Assembly (NCBI GenBank): GCA_964473995.1
Contig: CAYYRB010000001.1
Span: forward strand, 1 to 64,000
From: JAKRSD01 sp964473995
GTDB taxonomy: Bacteria > Bacteroidota > Bacteroidia > CAIKAF01
Direction: 5' to 3'
DNA: 64,000 bases
Positions 43,605-53,494 of this stretch are shown in pieces (the stretch's first letter is position 1; every line of letters starts with the position of its first letter). The translations under genes were made by a program, and so were the position numbers. Under the pieces are notes generated by a model. The model was not told where the DNA came from. It saw only the letters and a program-made list of their open reading frames with translations, and ran no database searches.

Positions 43605-43982
43605 ATGATTGTATTGGCTGTATTTTATTCGATTACAGAAGCTCAAATGGCTTGTGCTTATTTGCGCAGTAGGGGATTTGCTCCGTTTTTGGCAGATGAA
43701 AACATCCTGAACGTAAATCCATTTTATACCTTGGCCATTGGTGGCGCAAGGGTGTTCATCCGTGAACATGAAAAATGTGCGGCAGATCGTGCACTTCAGG
43801 AGTTTGCCCGATTATCAGATTCCATAGAAGACTCTTCCATTTGTCCCATCTGTTTATCAAACAAGGTATTGCCCGAACCGGAAAGACCGAAAGAGGTATA
43901 TGCGCACTTCCGTTGTTTTGATTGTGATCATAGCTGGGACAACCGTCATTTGAAAAACATAAATCCTGGCCATATCGAATAG
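43605..43982 (+). CDS. DUF2007 domain protein with zinc ribbon-like tail
   Basis: A 125-residue soluble protein. The N-terminal half (VLAVFYSITEAQMACAYLRSRGFAPFLADE) is the DUF2007 putative signal-transducing domain, a small ferredoxin-like fold often fused to zinc ribbons. The C-terminal half has two Cys pairs, CPIC and CFDC, about 35 residues apart, probably binding one zinc ion. The frame is open from 43449, but the ATG at 43605 avoids the overlap with the small membrane gene. Function unknown. Confidence 0.75.
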   Translation: MIVLAVFYSITEAQMACAYLRSRGFAPFLADENILNVNPFYTLAIGGARVFIREHEKCAADRALQEFARLSDSIEDSSICPICLSNKVLPEPERPKEVYAHFRCFDCDHSWDNRHLKNINPGHIE

Positions 43983-43999
43983 TTTCCCACAGCAAGTAG

Positions 44000-44007
44000 T
44001 ATCTTCG
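44000..44007 (+). promoter_or_regulatory. Possible -7 box of the membrane protein at 44012
   Basis: TATCTTCG (one mismatch to TAnnTTTG), 4 bp upstream of the ATG. Confidence 0.45.
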
Positions 44008-44011
44008 TGGC

Positions 44012-45367
44012 ATGTCGTGCCAATACTCGCCAGAAATTGGAGTCGTAGATTTTTTGATTTCCACCGCTTTGGTAACCGGATTTTTGGTTGCCGCATCACG
44101 CAAGGCAAAATCAAAAATCCCCCAAAATCCCCATTATAAAAATTATGTTCGGGGAATGGCCTACAAGTTTTTTTTCTGTGTGGTATTCCTTCTGATTTTC
44201 ATCTATTATTATAGGGGGGGAGATACACTTGACTATCACATGAGCGCCCTCGCTATGAAAAACCTTTTTTACTATGCTCCAGAAAAATATTTCAAACTGC
44301 TTCTCGGGCCCATTTCCATGCAGAGTTATCTTAATTATTTTAATTTCGAAACATGCTACCCCGAAACTCATTTAATCAGAAAGGAGGCTAATTTCACGGT
44401 GGTTCGCGTAGCTTCTCTTTTCCAAATTTTTTTAGGCAAAAGCATATTAGCCACCAACCTCCTTTTTGCCCGTATTGCCTATACTCCGCTGTTTAAGCTT
44501 TATGAACTTTTTAACCGTTATTTTCCGGGAAACCAAAAATCGATGGCCTATGCCGTCTTGTTCATGCCATCCATGGCTATATGGGGCTCCGGAATCATGA
44601 AGGACACCATTACGATGACGGCTCTCTGTTGGCTTATTGTTCTATTTGACCAGGTGGCCATTCAAAAATTAAAAATTTCCTTAACGCGTTTTGCAGGCAT
44701 CGTGGGTGCCGTATTTATGATCTTCATAGTAAAATCCTACATCCTTATCGCCCTCGCCCCGGGACTCATCATTTGGTTTAATTTTCAGCGCTTACAAAAC
44801 CTGAAATCATCCTTTATCCGCATTCTTTTGTTCCCCGCCATTTTGCTGGGTTCCCTCGCGGCATTTTTGGCATTTTACCAGGCAAACAGCGACTTGTTCG
44901 GTATTTATGGCGCCGACCAGGTGTTTGAACATGCCGCGCTGGTACAACAGGACTTGATAAGAGAAGAGGCATACGGTGGAAATAAGTTTGATATCGGCGC
45001 ATTTGAGCCGACATTGGCAGGGGTAACGTCTAAAATTCCAGTCGCCGTTACCGCAGGCCTTTTCAGGCCCTTTATCTGGGAGGCGGGAAGTGGATTAACC
45101 ATTTTTTTCTCAGCTCTGGAAAACACCTTTATTCTCGGATTATTCATTCTTGCCCTTTTGCGCCAGCGCATTGTAGGATTCTTTTCCTTTACTTTTTCTC
45201 ACCCGCTGCTCATTCTTGGGTTTATTTTTTCCTTTTTTCTAGCATTCAGCATCGGGCTTACCACCGCGAACTTCGGAGCTCTGGTGCGATACAAAATTCC
45301 GCTGTTGCCCTTTTTTATGGCTATTCTGTTTTTAAATTACAACCGGGTCGGCAGAAAAGATTCATAA
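44012..45367 (+). CDS. Multi-pass membrane protein, possible surface-polysaccharide polymerase
   Basis: A 451-residue protein with roughly ten to twelve hydrophobic segments and a large soluble-looking loop after helix two (about 65-110: YYRGGDTLDYHMSALA). The layout and the segment MAIWGSGIMKDTITMTAL are like those of O-antigen polymerase or EpsG-type proteins, but I cannot assign a family with certainty. The 3' end overlaps the glycosyltransferase gene on the other strand by 31 bp, tail to tail. The neighbouring GT4 supports a glycan role. Confidence 0.6.
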   Translation: MSCQYSPEIGVVDFLISTALVTGFLVAASRKAKSKIPQNPHYKNYVRGMAYKFFFCVVFLLIFIYYYRGGDTLDYHMSALAMKNLFYYAPEKYFKLLLGPISMQSYLNYFNFETCYPETHLIRKEANFTVVRVASLFQIFLGKSILATNLLFARIAYTPLFKLYELFNRYFPGNQKSMAYAVLFMPSMAIWGSGIMKDTITMTALCWLIVLFDQVAIQKLKISLTRFAGIVGAVFMIFIVKSYILIALAPGLIIWFNFQRLQNLKSSFIRILLFPAILLGSLAAFLAFYQANSDLFGIYGADQVFEHAALVQQDLIREEAYGGNKFDIGAFEPTLAGVTSKIPVAVTAGLFRPFIWEAGSGLTIFFSALENTFILGLFILALLRQRIVGFFSFTFSHPLLILGFIFSFFLAFSIGLTTANFGALVRYKIPLLPFFMAILFLNYNRVGRKDS

Positions 45368-46578
45368 ATGGCTAAATAGCGAACCACCCCTTCTGAAAGC
45401 CCATAAAAAATTTCTCCCTCACGGCGTATTTTCTCCCTATCGAAAGTCTTCTCAAAAAAATGGTTGACAGCTTCGACGTAATCTGTTTCCGTAAATCCTT
45501 CTACCACAATTCCGGAATCATTATCTTCTACAATTTGTCGGACATCCCCCACTCCAGAATTGCAAATTACGGGAACGCCCATTCCCATCAATTCTCCCTG
45601 CTTGGTAGGGGAAGATGCCTGTTTGGAGAAAGAAGGTAATATAAAAAACAAGGATGCGTCAAAGAGGGAAACACCCAGGGGCATTTCCTCGCGTGAACAG
45701 GAGTGCACACGCACATTTCCTTTAGGCACCCCGGCGCGCAATGCCTCCCGAAAAACAACATCGGTTTCATCGCGGGTTAAAAAAACAAATACGGCACCCG
45801 GCTTAGTTTTAAGAAAAACAGCAAAAAAATCCATCATCTGTGGAAGCATATACCAGGTACCCAAAGAACCCGAATAGCCCAGTACAAATGCGTCGGCCGG
45901 TATTTCTGCTTGGACACGAAATGCCTTTTTGTCCCGTTCCGAAATCCGGCGATAGTCAAAAAAGGAAAAATCAGCACAACAGGGAATCACGCTCAACGGA
46001 CCCGCAAGCGGATGCCCCGTAAGCTTTCCCTCGCGCATAATGGCCTCGCCTGCATGGGTCAGCACGACTGTATGATCTGCTCCCTGCAAAAAAGCCACTT
46101 CCTTCTTTTTGAAAAAGCGATAAACAAAGCCAAAAAGGGGATGGTTTTTCGGCCACATGCCGGCGTCTGCCCTTTCGTCGGGGTAAAAGCCGCGCATATC
46201 AAATAAAAAAGGTATGCCGAATTTTCGTTTTAATTCCAATCCGGCCAATGCAGTAATATAACTGCGGCAATGAACGAGGTTTATCGAGTCCTCTTGGTGA
46301 ATAAGACGAACCGTTTTCTTTAATCGGTGAATATCCCACAGGGTAGACAGCACGGGTGGTTTCGCCGTGTACGAAAGTGGCCTCCAATCGATTTTCCTAT
46401 TTTGAATCATTTGGAAAACGGCTTCCCTGCCCTCATCAAACCGCTCTTTTTTTTCAAAACTCACAAGCGTAAAGCGGTAGCCTTTTTCTTCCAGACCTAA
46501 TACATACGGCAGTATCTGGCTTGCACCGAGCGGATCGGTAAGGCCGTCGTAAGAAAGATAAAGAACATGCCGCGGCAT
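45337..46578 (-). CDS. Glycosyltransferase family 4 (GT-B fold)
   Basis: A 413-residue GT4 enzyme moving a sugar from a nucleotide donor to a surface glycan. The N-terminal Rossmann half has HVLYLSYDGLTDPLGASQIL and the later HCRSYITA; the donor-binding half has LGYSGSLGTWY, the acceptor-side SPTKQGELMGMGVPVICN (E-x7-E region with the Pro-Thr-Lys-x-x-Glu motif) and DVRQIVEDNDSG. The frame extends upstream to 46650, but the ATG at 46578 begins the fold properly. It lies 4 bp behind the DUF5777 gene, so it is co-transcribed with the cytochrome/YceI operon. Its tail overlaps the convergent membrane gene. Confidence 0.9.
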   Translation of the reverse strand: MPRHVLYLSYDGLTDPLGASQILPYVLGLEEKGYRFTLVSFEKKERFDEGREAVFQMIQNRKIDWRPLSYTAKPPVLSTLWDIHRLKKTVRLIHQEDSINLVHCRSYITALAGLELKRKFGIPFLFDMRGFYPDERADAGMWPKNHPLFGFVYRFFKKKEVAFLQGADHTVVLTHAGEAIMREGKLTGHPLAGPLSVIPCCADFSFFDYRRISERDKKAFRVQAEIPADAFVLGYSGSLGTWYMLPQMMDFFAVFLKTKPGAVFVFLTRDETDVVFREALRAGVPKGNVRVHSCSREEMPLGVSLFDASLFFILPSFSKQASSPTKQGELMGMGVPVICNSGVGDVRQIVEDNDSGIVVEGFTETDYVEAVNHFFEKTFDREKIRREGEIFYGLSEGVVRYLAIYESFLPTRL

Positions 46579-46582
46579 CCGC

Positions 46583-47488
46583 TTACTTTTTCCTTTTTCT
46601 TCCGCCGAAACCCCAAGTTCGGACAATGTTAAACCCAAGGTGTATGTCACCTTTCAAAATATTTCCGGTTGTTTGTCGCAAAAAAGCAGACTCAAACATG
46701 GCTTGGGAATTGGTCAACTGTATCTGAAAAACGTGTCCGCCCGTATTAATATCTACCCCGATGGCCGCGCTGTTTCTATATCCGTTATTGGGGGAGTCGC
46801 CTACGCGGTAATAATATTCTCCCAAAAGGGCCACGGAAGGACTTACACGAAAGCGGACGCCAATGCCGGGAACAAAAAGCAAGTTTTTATCTTTCGATGA
46901 TTCCACAAAATTACGATGAACCAGCGTAGGCATAAGCTGTACGGATAGCCATTTAGTCATCTTGCGGGCAATCAGTAACTGATAGGTATAGGCCATGCGC
47001 TGGGAGAAAGGAGTTGTCCGCTGATCTGGATAAAGATACTTTCTGCCGTCGAGCGATGCGCTCACGAACGCGGCCAGGGAAAGCGGTATTTGACGTTTGC
47101 CGGAAGTTTGCTCCAAAAACCGGTACTTCACAAATCCGTCCCAGGTGGCCCTATATGTGCTGCGGCCGAATCCAATCTGTAAGTTATCTAAAATGGCGTA
47201 TTCAAAACCAAAACGAACAGAAGCCTGATCCAAACCAAAAAACTGGAAAAACCCGGAATTCACCCGCCCGAAGCGGTGCGCTATTAAAAAAGCAAACGTG
47301 CCTTTGGGATTGGTTTCAATGGAATGGCCGTTGATCAAGCGGGTACCAAAAAAAGTATCATACACTTTTTCGCGGACCGGTTTTTTCACCGATGCGGAAT
47401 CCTGCTTGTCCAGTTCATCCAACAAGCCCTGAGCTCTGCCAACCAAAACAAAACCCGACAACAAAAAGATAAGCAACTGTTTCTTCAT
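46583..47488 (-). CDS. DUF5777 family beta-barrel protein
   Basis: A 301-residue outer-membrane barrel with a signal peptide (about 1-19). The family pattern is clear: FFGTRLINGHSIETNPKGTF, LIAHRFGRVNSGFFQFFGLDQASVRFGFEYAI, then alternating strands up to a final Phe-rich end. It lies 13 bp behind yceI. In Bacteroidota, DUF5777 genes commonly accompany YceI and c-type cytochrome genes, as they do here. The function is not known; an export or redox-linked outer-membrane role is a guess. Confidence 0.82.
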   Translation of the reverse strand: MKKQLLIFLLSGFVLVGRAQGLLDELDKQDSASVKKPVREKVYDTFFGTRLINGHSIETNPKGTFAFLIAHRFGRVNSGFFQFFGLDQASVRFGFEYAILDNLQIGFGRSTYRATWDGFVKYRFLEQTSGKRQIPLSLAAFVSASLDGRKYLYPDQRTTPFSQRMAYTYQLLIARKMTKWLSVQLMPTLVHRNFVESSKDKNLLFVPGIGVRFRVSPSVALLGEYYYRVGDSPNNGYRNSAAIGVDINTGGHVFQIQLTNSQAMFESAFLRQTTGNILKGDIHLGFNIVRTWGFGGRKRKK

Positions 47489-47501
47489 GTAAGGATGAGC
47501 T

Positions 47502-48056
47502 TTAGCGAGTGAACGGATTCAAGGTTGCATCTACGGTTATATCTATCTCAGAGGAAATTTTCCGCACATAATCCGAAGGAACTTTCACCTCGTAATCGGC
47601 TAAACGAATCGTAAATTTAGCACGGGTGGAAAGGGTGTTTCCCTTGACCTCGATGACTCCCGCCTCTTTCACATCTCTGGTTACCCCGTGAATGGTAAGT
47701 TTGCCCAACACCATTACCTTGTAAACACCATCTTTACTTACATTGAGTGCCGAGGGGTCTGCCAAAGTACCTTCAAAGCGGGCTTCGGGATATTTATCCG
47801 TGTGCAGATACTGCTTATTGAAATGGTCCTGCATGGCCGCTTTTTCAAATTCAAAACTTTTCATCACCACCTTAAAGGCCAAAGAGCCCTTGCCGCCATC
47901 TATGATTGCCGTAACCTGGCGATTATGGGCTTCGATATTTTCCAACGGTGCTTCGGAAAAAAATGAAATATGTCCCGTCCGTGTTACAAACTTCTCCTGG
48001 GCCTGAGCCCTTAAAAAGAAAAAAAGAACGGTTAGCGCAACGAAGATTTTTTTCAT
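47502..48056 (-). CDS. YceI family periplasmic protein
   Basis: A 184-residue protein with a signal peptide (about 1-19, ending RAQA) and the lipocalin-like YceI fold, which binds long polyisoprenoid or amide ligands. The family segments are TGHISFFSEAPLENIEA, FNKQYLHTDKYPEARFEG, GKLTIHGVTRDV and the C-terminal FTIRLADYEVKVPS. It lies 11 bp behind the cytochrome gene and 13 bp ahead of the DUF5777 gene. Confidence 0.9.
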   Translation of the reverse strand: MKKIFVALTVLFFFLRAQAQEKFVTRTGHISFFSEAPLENIEAHNRQVTAIIDGGKGSLAFKVVMKSFEFEKAAMQDHFNKQYLHTDKYPEARFEGTLADPSALNVSKDGVYKVMVLGKLTIHGVTRDVKEAGVIEVKGNTLSTRAKFTIRLADYEVKVPSDYVRKISSEIDITVDATLNPFTR

Positions 48057-48067
48057 ACCACACTATT

Positions 48068-48457
48068 TTAGTTATCCTGAGCCCCCTGAATAATCCACAA
48101 TTCTATTTTTCGGATATCGCACTCGGAAAGTTTCGGTGCAGATTTGGGCATGGGCGAAAATCCGACGAGATGACGTATAGAGCCGACCAATAATCCGGTA
48201 TTATCAACAACGAACGCTTTCAGTGCCTGATATCCCTCAAGATTAATTCCCGCCCCGGCCGTATTGGCCGTGCCTGAAGCGTGGCAGGCATAACAAGCAT
48301 TTTGGAGAATCGGCTTGACGGAGGCCGAATACGCAACGGTTGCCGTATCGCATTGCAGATCGGCATAGTATTCCTCCTCGTTTTCAAAGGTACAGCCCGC
48401 CCCCGTCACAAGAAAAACAGCAAAAAGAAGAGAAAAAAACAGGGCCTTGTTTTTCAT
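48068..48457 (-). CDS. c-type cytochrome lipoprotein
   Basis: A 129-residue monohaem cytochrome. The signal peptide ends in the lipobox VTGAGC (Cys22 lipidated). The haem attachment motif CYACH is at 55-59 (His59 the proximal ligand), and the likely distal Met lies in GFSPMPKSAPKLSECD. It overlaps the OB-fold gene by four bases (ATGA). A small membrane-attached electron carrier facing the periplasm is expected; the partner is not indicated. Confidence 0.9.
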   Translation of the reverse strand: MKNKALFFSLLFAVFLVTGAGCTFENEEEYYADLQCDTATVAYSASVKPILQNACYACHASGTANTAGAGINLEGYQALKAFVVDNTGLLVGSIRHLVGFSPMPKSAPKLSECDIRKIELWIIQGAQDN

Positions 48458-48900
48458 TTTTCAAAAGAACATTTATTAAAAACAATCGCTGCCGGAAGTC
48501 CAAAATCGGCATCGCCCGGAATTACCCCGTTGTAAAGACCCTTCATTTGAACCCGGCTTCCTAAAATAACGTTTTCGGCATCACCCTTATACTTGGGCAA
48601 CACTTGGGCCGTGATGACATACGACCCCCCCGAATCAAAAACGAGGGTAACTGTGGTGTCTGCAGCTTCTTTAGAAGAAAGATTGCCTGAAAACTGAACC
48701 ACTTTATCCAAGAATTTTTTTTGTGCAGAAGAGTCGTTTTCCTCAAAAAGCCCTATTACCTCTTCCGCCGACATCACAAAGTCCGGGTCTGCTTTCTCAA
48801 TGTCCCTGTGCGGCTTGTTATACACAAAAAACCAAAGAAAAATCAACACGGAAACAAAAAGAGGAATAAGAGTGAGTAAAACTATTTTTCTTCGTTTCAT
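48454..48900 (-). CDS. Membrane-anchored OB-fold protein (tRNA_anti-like)
   Basis: A 148-residue protein with one N-terminal membrane helix (about 6-26) and an exported OB-like domain (VVQFSGNLSSKEAADTTVTLVFDSGGSYVITAQ, about 65-100; GSRVQMKGLYNGV). This domain resembles the tRNA_anti-like group. CcmE, a haem chaperone, also has an OB fold, but the haem-binding His is not evident here. It is the first gene of the cytochrome/YceI/DUF5777/GT4 operon, with TAGCTTTG 18 bp upstream. The ATG at 48900 is used, not the open frame to 48981. Confidence 0.7.
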   Translation of the reverse strand: MKRRKIVLLTLIPLFVSVLIFLWFFVYNKPHRDIEKADPDFVMSAEEVIGLFEENDSSAQKKFLDKVVQFSGNLSSKEAADTTVTLVFDSGGSYVITAQVLPKYKGDAENVILGSRVQMKGLYNGVIPGDADFGLPAAIVFNKCSFEK

Positions 48901-48918
48901 GGAGAAATAATCTAAAAT

Positions 48919-48926
48919 CAAAGCTA
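48919..48926 (-). promoter_or_regulatory. -7 promoter box of the cytochrome/YceI operon
   Basis: TAGCTTTG on the minus strand fits TAnnTTTG and ends 18 bp before the ATG at 48900. Confidence 0.5.
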
Positions 48927-48945
48927 CAAATAAAAATCGGCTAAT

Positions 48946-48977
48946 TTTGTTCACCCAAGCAGGCACATGTATCTTTG
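48946..48977 (+). promoter_or_regulatory. Promoter of tsaB
   Basis: TTTG at 48946-48949, 20-bp spacer, TATCTTTG at 48970-48977: both Bacteroidota elements with consensus spacing. Transcription should start around 48983-48985. Confidence 0.65.
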
Positions 48978-48982
48978 ACAAA

Positions 48983-49663
48983 TTGAATGCCGCTCATTAC
49001 ATACTCTGTCTAGAAACGTCTTCATCGGTTTGTTCCGTTGCCCTGAGTTGCGGAAAACAGCTGTTAGGGATTAAGGAGTCGGCCGAATCAAACATTCATG
49101 GTAAGTTGCTTGCTGTTTTTATTGGCGAAGTAATGCGCGACGCCGGCATAAAAACAGAAGAACTTTCTGCGGTGGCAGTGAGTGCCGGGCCGGGATCTTA
49201 TACCGGTCTACGCATCGGCATGGCAACGGCCAAAGGATTGTGTTTTGGGCTTAATGTTCCGTTAATCGCCATTTCTACCACAGAGAGCATGGTGCATGCT
49301 TTCCTTCAACGGCAGCGGCCTTCGGCCGGCGACCTTCTTGTTCCTATGGTGGATGCACGGCGGTTGGAGGTTTTTACCCGGGTGTTCAATCATGAAGGAA
49401 AGCCTATTTCTGAACCAAAGAGTTACATCTCCGGCCAGGATGGGCTTCTTCCGGAGGAGTGCACCGGGCTGGTTCACCTATTCGGTACCGGAGCGGAAAA
49501 AATGAAACCGGGATTTAAAGATGTTCGTGTTGTCGTTTACCCGGAATCATACGTTCATGCTGAAAATCTTTTAGAATTAGCCTATTCCAGAATGGAAAGC
49601 GGAGCGTTTGACTCTCCGGCATATGCCGTTCCCTTCTACGGAAAGGAGTGGCAAAGGGGGTAA
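48983..49663 (+). CDS. tsaB: tRNA threonylcarbamoyladenosine biosynthesis protein TsaB
   Basis: Scaffold partner of TsaD and TsaE in making t6A37 in tRNAs that read ANN codons. The protein has the ASKHA N-terminus (LCLETSSSVCSVALS), the core SAGPGSYTGLRIGMATAKGL and the DARRLEVFTRV segment. The start is unclear. No in-frame ATG exists downstream of the promoter; the frame can begin only at TTG 48983 (226 residues). An ATG at 48987 lies one base out of phase and would read MPLIT then stop. With one extra base near 49000 it would read MPLIYILCLETSSS, the usual start, so a base may be missing. Confidence 0.9.
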   Translation: MNAAHYILCLETSSSVCSVALSCGKQLLGIKESAESNIHGKLLAVFIGEVMRDAGIKTEELSAVAVSAGPGSYTGLRIGMATAKGLCFGLNVPLIAISTTESMVHAFLQRQRPSAGDLLVPMVDARRLEVFTRVFNHEGKPISEPKSYISGQDGLLPEECTGLVHLFGTGAEKMKPGFKDVRVVVYPESYVHAENLLELAYSRMESGAFDSPAYAVPFYGKEWQRG

Positions 49664-49744
49664 AATTCAGGCTGAATAAAGGGTGCTCTTTTCGGTTAAA
49701 TCGCTCGGAAATGCCGTAAAAAACAGAAAGCCCGAAAATTAGCC

Positions 49745-49752
49745 GTACCTTT
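49745..49752 (+). promoter_or_regulatory. -7 promoter box of the DEAD-box helicase gene
   Basis: Perfect TACCTTTG, 23 bp before the ATG at 49776. Confidence 0.55.
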
Positions 49753-49775
49753 GCAGTCATTTTTATATAACTTTA

Positions 49776-51440
<1,665 letters not shown>

Positions 51441-52814
51441 TCAGATTATAACGATCTCCTTTACCTCTAAATCCAGCGTTCTGATTTCCCTGTCTTCTGA
51501 GGGGCGGAAAACATTTTCGTTGACGGAATAACAGATGCGGAATTTCCCGCTGTTTTGGATTTCCTCATAGCGATGCGCCTGTTTAAAAGCAATTGCCTTA
51601 AATGCCACTTCGCTTTTGCCGGGCACATAAATTTGCATTTGCAGGTGGTTTTCGCCCACAATCCGAAGGCTGTTGTTATAAATACAAACTTCTTCCGAAA
51701 GAAAAACCGGGTTCATGTTGCCGGGGCCGAAAGGGGCAAATTGCCGGAGCAGACGGAAAAATGAATCTGTCACGTCAAGAATGCTTAACTCGGCATCTAC
51801 TTTCACCACCGGGGTCAATTGTTCGGCCGTAATCCGCTTTTTCACCGACTCATCAAAGCGACGCACAAATTCATCCACCCGTTCTGGGCGCATGGTCAGT
51901 CCGGCGGCNNNNNNNNNNNNNNNNNNNNNNNNNNNNNNNNNNNNNNNNNNNNNNNNNNNNNNNNNNNNNNNNNNNNNNNNNNNNNNNNNNNNNNNNNNNN
52001 NNNNNNNNGCTTTATCTAAAAGAGCCTTTATTCCGGGCCTTAATGTTTCTTTCATTCTTTCCAGACCAAGAGCCGTTATCGTGCGGTTTTCTCCCGTAAG
52101 GGGCACTATATCGGCGCAGGCACTTATGGCCGCAAGATCCAAAAACTCATAGGCGGCCACCTGGTCCAGATTGTTTTGAATACAAAGCGCCTGCATCAAT
52201 TTGAACCCAATTCCGCAACCGGCTAATTCCTTGAACGGATAGGAACAATCCGCCTGTTTGGGATTGAGCATGGCAAACGCGGGCGGCAGGGTTTCCCCGG
52301 GCAGGTGATGATCACAGACGATGAAATCTATTCCATAATCAAGTGCTTTAGAAATTTTATCGGCAGATTTTACCCCGCAATCCAATGTGATGATTAATGG
52401 AAATCCCCCCTCGCGGGCAAACTCCACGCCTCGGAAAGAAACTCCGTATCCTTCGGTATATCGGTCGGGAATATAAAATTGAACCTCATGATAATCGAGG
52501 GCATTCCGAAAAAAAGAAAACATAGCCGCCACGGAGGTTGTGCCATCCACGTCATAATCCCCATAAATCAATATCTTCTCCTTTCGTTCCATCGCGCGGC
52601 CAATGCGTTGAACGGCCTTGTCCATATCCTTCATCAAAAAGGGATCGTAAAAGTGGGCCGCCTCCGGTCTGAAAAATTTTCTGGCATCATCAAAGGTGAT
52701 AACTCCACGCTGAATGAGAAGATTAACAAAAACATCTCGGATGCCGAGTTGCTCTTTTATGGACTTAAAAACATCAACAGGCGGGGTGGGTGGAAAAACA
52801 AGCTGCTTGGTCAT
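51441..52814 (-). CDS. recJ: Single-stranded-DNA-specific exonuclease RecJ (interrupted by a scaffold gap)
   Basis: Exonuclease degrading single-stranded DNA from the 5' end in recombination and mismatch repair. N-terminal DHH core: motif I YGDYDVDGTTS (84-94), motif III LDCGV, and the DHH motif VCDHHLPG. The C-terminal piece starts at AAGLTM, the end of the DHHA1 GGHxxAAG motif, and continues into the OB domain (TPVVKVDAELS, FAPFGPGNMNP). The 100 N (51909-52008) hide part of the DHHA1 domain. Without the gap length the product is 457 residues; the family runs to about 570, so roughly 420 bases are missing, not 100. Confidence 0.9.
   Translation of the reverse strand: MTKQLVFPPTPPVDVFKSIKEQLGIRDVFVNLLIQRGVITFDDARKFFRPEAAHFYDPFLMKDMDKAVQRIGRAMERKEKILIYGDYDVDGTTSVAAMFSFFRNALDYHEVQFYIPDRYTEGYGVSFRGVEFAREGGFPLIITLDCGVKSADKISKALDYGIDFIVCDHHLPGETLPPAFAMLNPKQADCSYPFKELAGCGIGFKLMQALCIQNNLDQVAAYEFLDLAAISACADIVPLTGENRTITALGLERMKETLRPGIKALLDKXXXXXXXXXXXXXXXXXXXXXXXXXXXXXXXXXXAAGLTMRPERVDEFVRRFDESVKKRITAEQLTPVVKVDAELSILDVTDSFFRLLRQFAPFGPGNMNPVFLSEEVCIYNNSLRIVGENHLQMQIYVPGKSEVAFKAIAFKQAHRYEEIQNSGKFRICYSVNENVFRPSEDREIRTLDLEVKEIVII
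51909..52008. other. Scaffold gap (100 N)
   Basis: Exactly 100 N inside recJ, between the DHH core and the AAGLTM motif. Confidence 0.98.
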
Positions 52815-52870
52815 CGGGTATTTTTATTTTCCGATAAAAATAATTAATTCACCCGCAATTCCGGAATAGG

Positions 52871-52878
52871 TACCTTTG
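52871..52878 (+). promoter_or_regulatory. -7 promoter box of the thioredoxin operon
   Basis: Perfect TACCTTTG, 24 bp before the ATG at 52903. Confidence 0.55.
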
Positions 52879-52902
52879 CATCAGAAAATAAATTTTAGCC
52901 TT

Positions 52903-53223
52903 ATGAGTGTTCAAATAAGCAATGATGCCTCTTTCTTGGAAACATTAAAAAAACACGAAAATGTGGTGGTAAAATTCTATGCTGACTGGTGCGGGAGTTG
53001 CAAATTGTTTGCACCGAAATTTCGCAGGCTGTCCGATTCTGAAAACTATTCTGATATCCTTTTTCTGGACATAAATGCGGAGGAAAACACGGAGTCACGC
53101 AAATTGGCGGGAGTGGATAATCTGCCGTTTTTCGCCGGATTTAAAAACGGTGTTCTTATAGAAGGCGTTTCTACATCCAAAGAAGATGTGGTAACGGCAT
53201 TATTGGACAAATTAAAAGCCTGA
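52903..53223 (+). CDS. Thioredoxin family protein
   Basis: A 106-residue cytoplasmic thioredoxin-fold protein with the active site WCGSC (Cys30, Cys33); the usual Pro of WCGPC is Ser. The cis-Pro loop DNLPFFAGFKNG is in place, and no signal peptide is present. An upstream in-frame ATG (52876) would overlap the -7 box, so the ATG at 52903 is used. The DUF6952 gene starts 4 bp after the stop, a pairing seen in other Bacteroidota. Confidence 0.88.
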   Translation: MSVQISNDASFLETLKKHENVVVKFYADWCGSCKLFAPKFRRLSDSENYSDILFLDINAEENTESRKLAGVDNLPFFAGFKNGVLIEGVSTSKEDVVTALLDKLKA

Positions 53224-53227
53224 TAAC

Positions 53228-53467
53228 ATGAAAATTCCTGCCATAAAAAAAGCGGTAGAGTTGTTTACCTCAGAGCAGTTGCGTGAAGCGGAACAAGCCC
53301 TTTATGAAGAGCAGGCGCCCGTCATTTCCATCGAGGGTGATGATGAAGGGGAACAACTTACCCACGTGTTGGCTGCACTTGAAATTAAGGAAAACATGGC
53401 GAAAGGAATGGACTTTAAAGATGCGCTGAGGGCTTATACCCAACGGGTAAGAAATTCCATCAGTTAG
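53228..53467 (+). CDS. DUF6952 family protein
   Basis: A 79-residue acidic protein with the pattern of the small DUF6952 family: KIPAIKKAVELF at the start, the acidic DDEGEQLTHVLAA segment (about 38-50) and the DFKDALRAYTQRVRNSI end. Helical, no cysteines, no membrane segment. It follows the thioredoxin gene by 4 bp, so the two are probably used together; no function is known to me. Confidence 0.65.
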   Translation: MKIPAIKKAVELFTSEQLREAEQALYEEQAPVISIEGDDEGEQLTHVLAALEIKENMAKGMDFKDALRAYTQRVRNSIS

Positions 53468-53494
53468 TTTTTTACCCGTCTAAGCAAAATCAGA

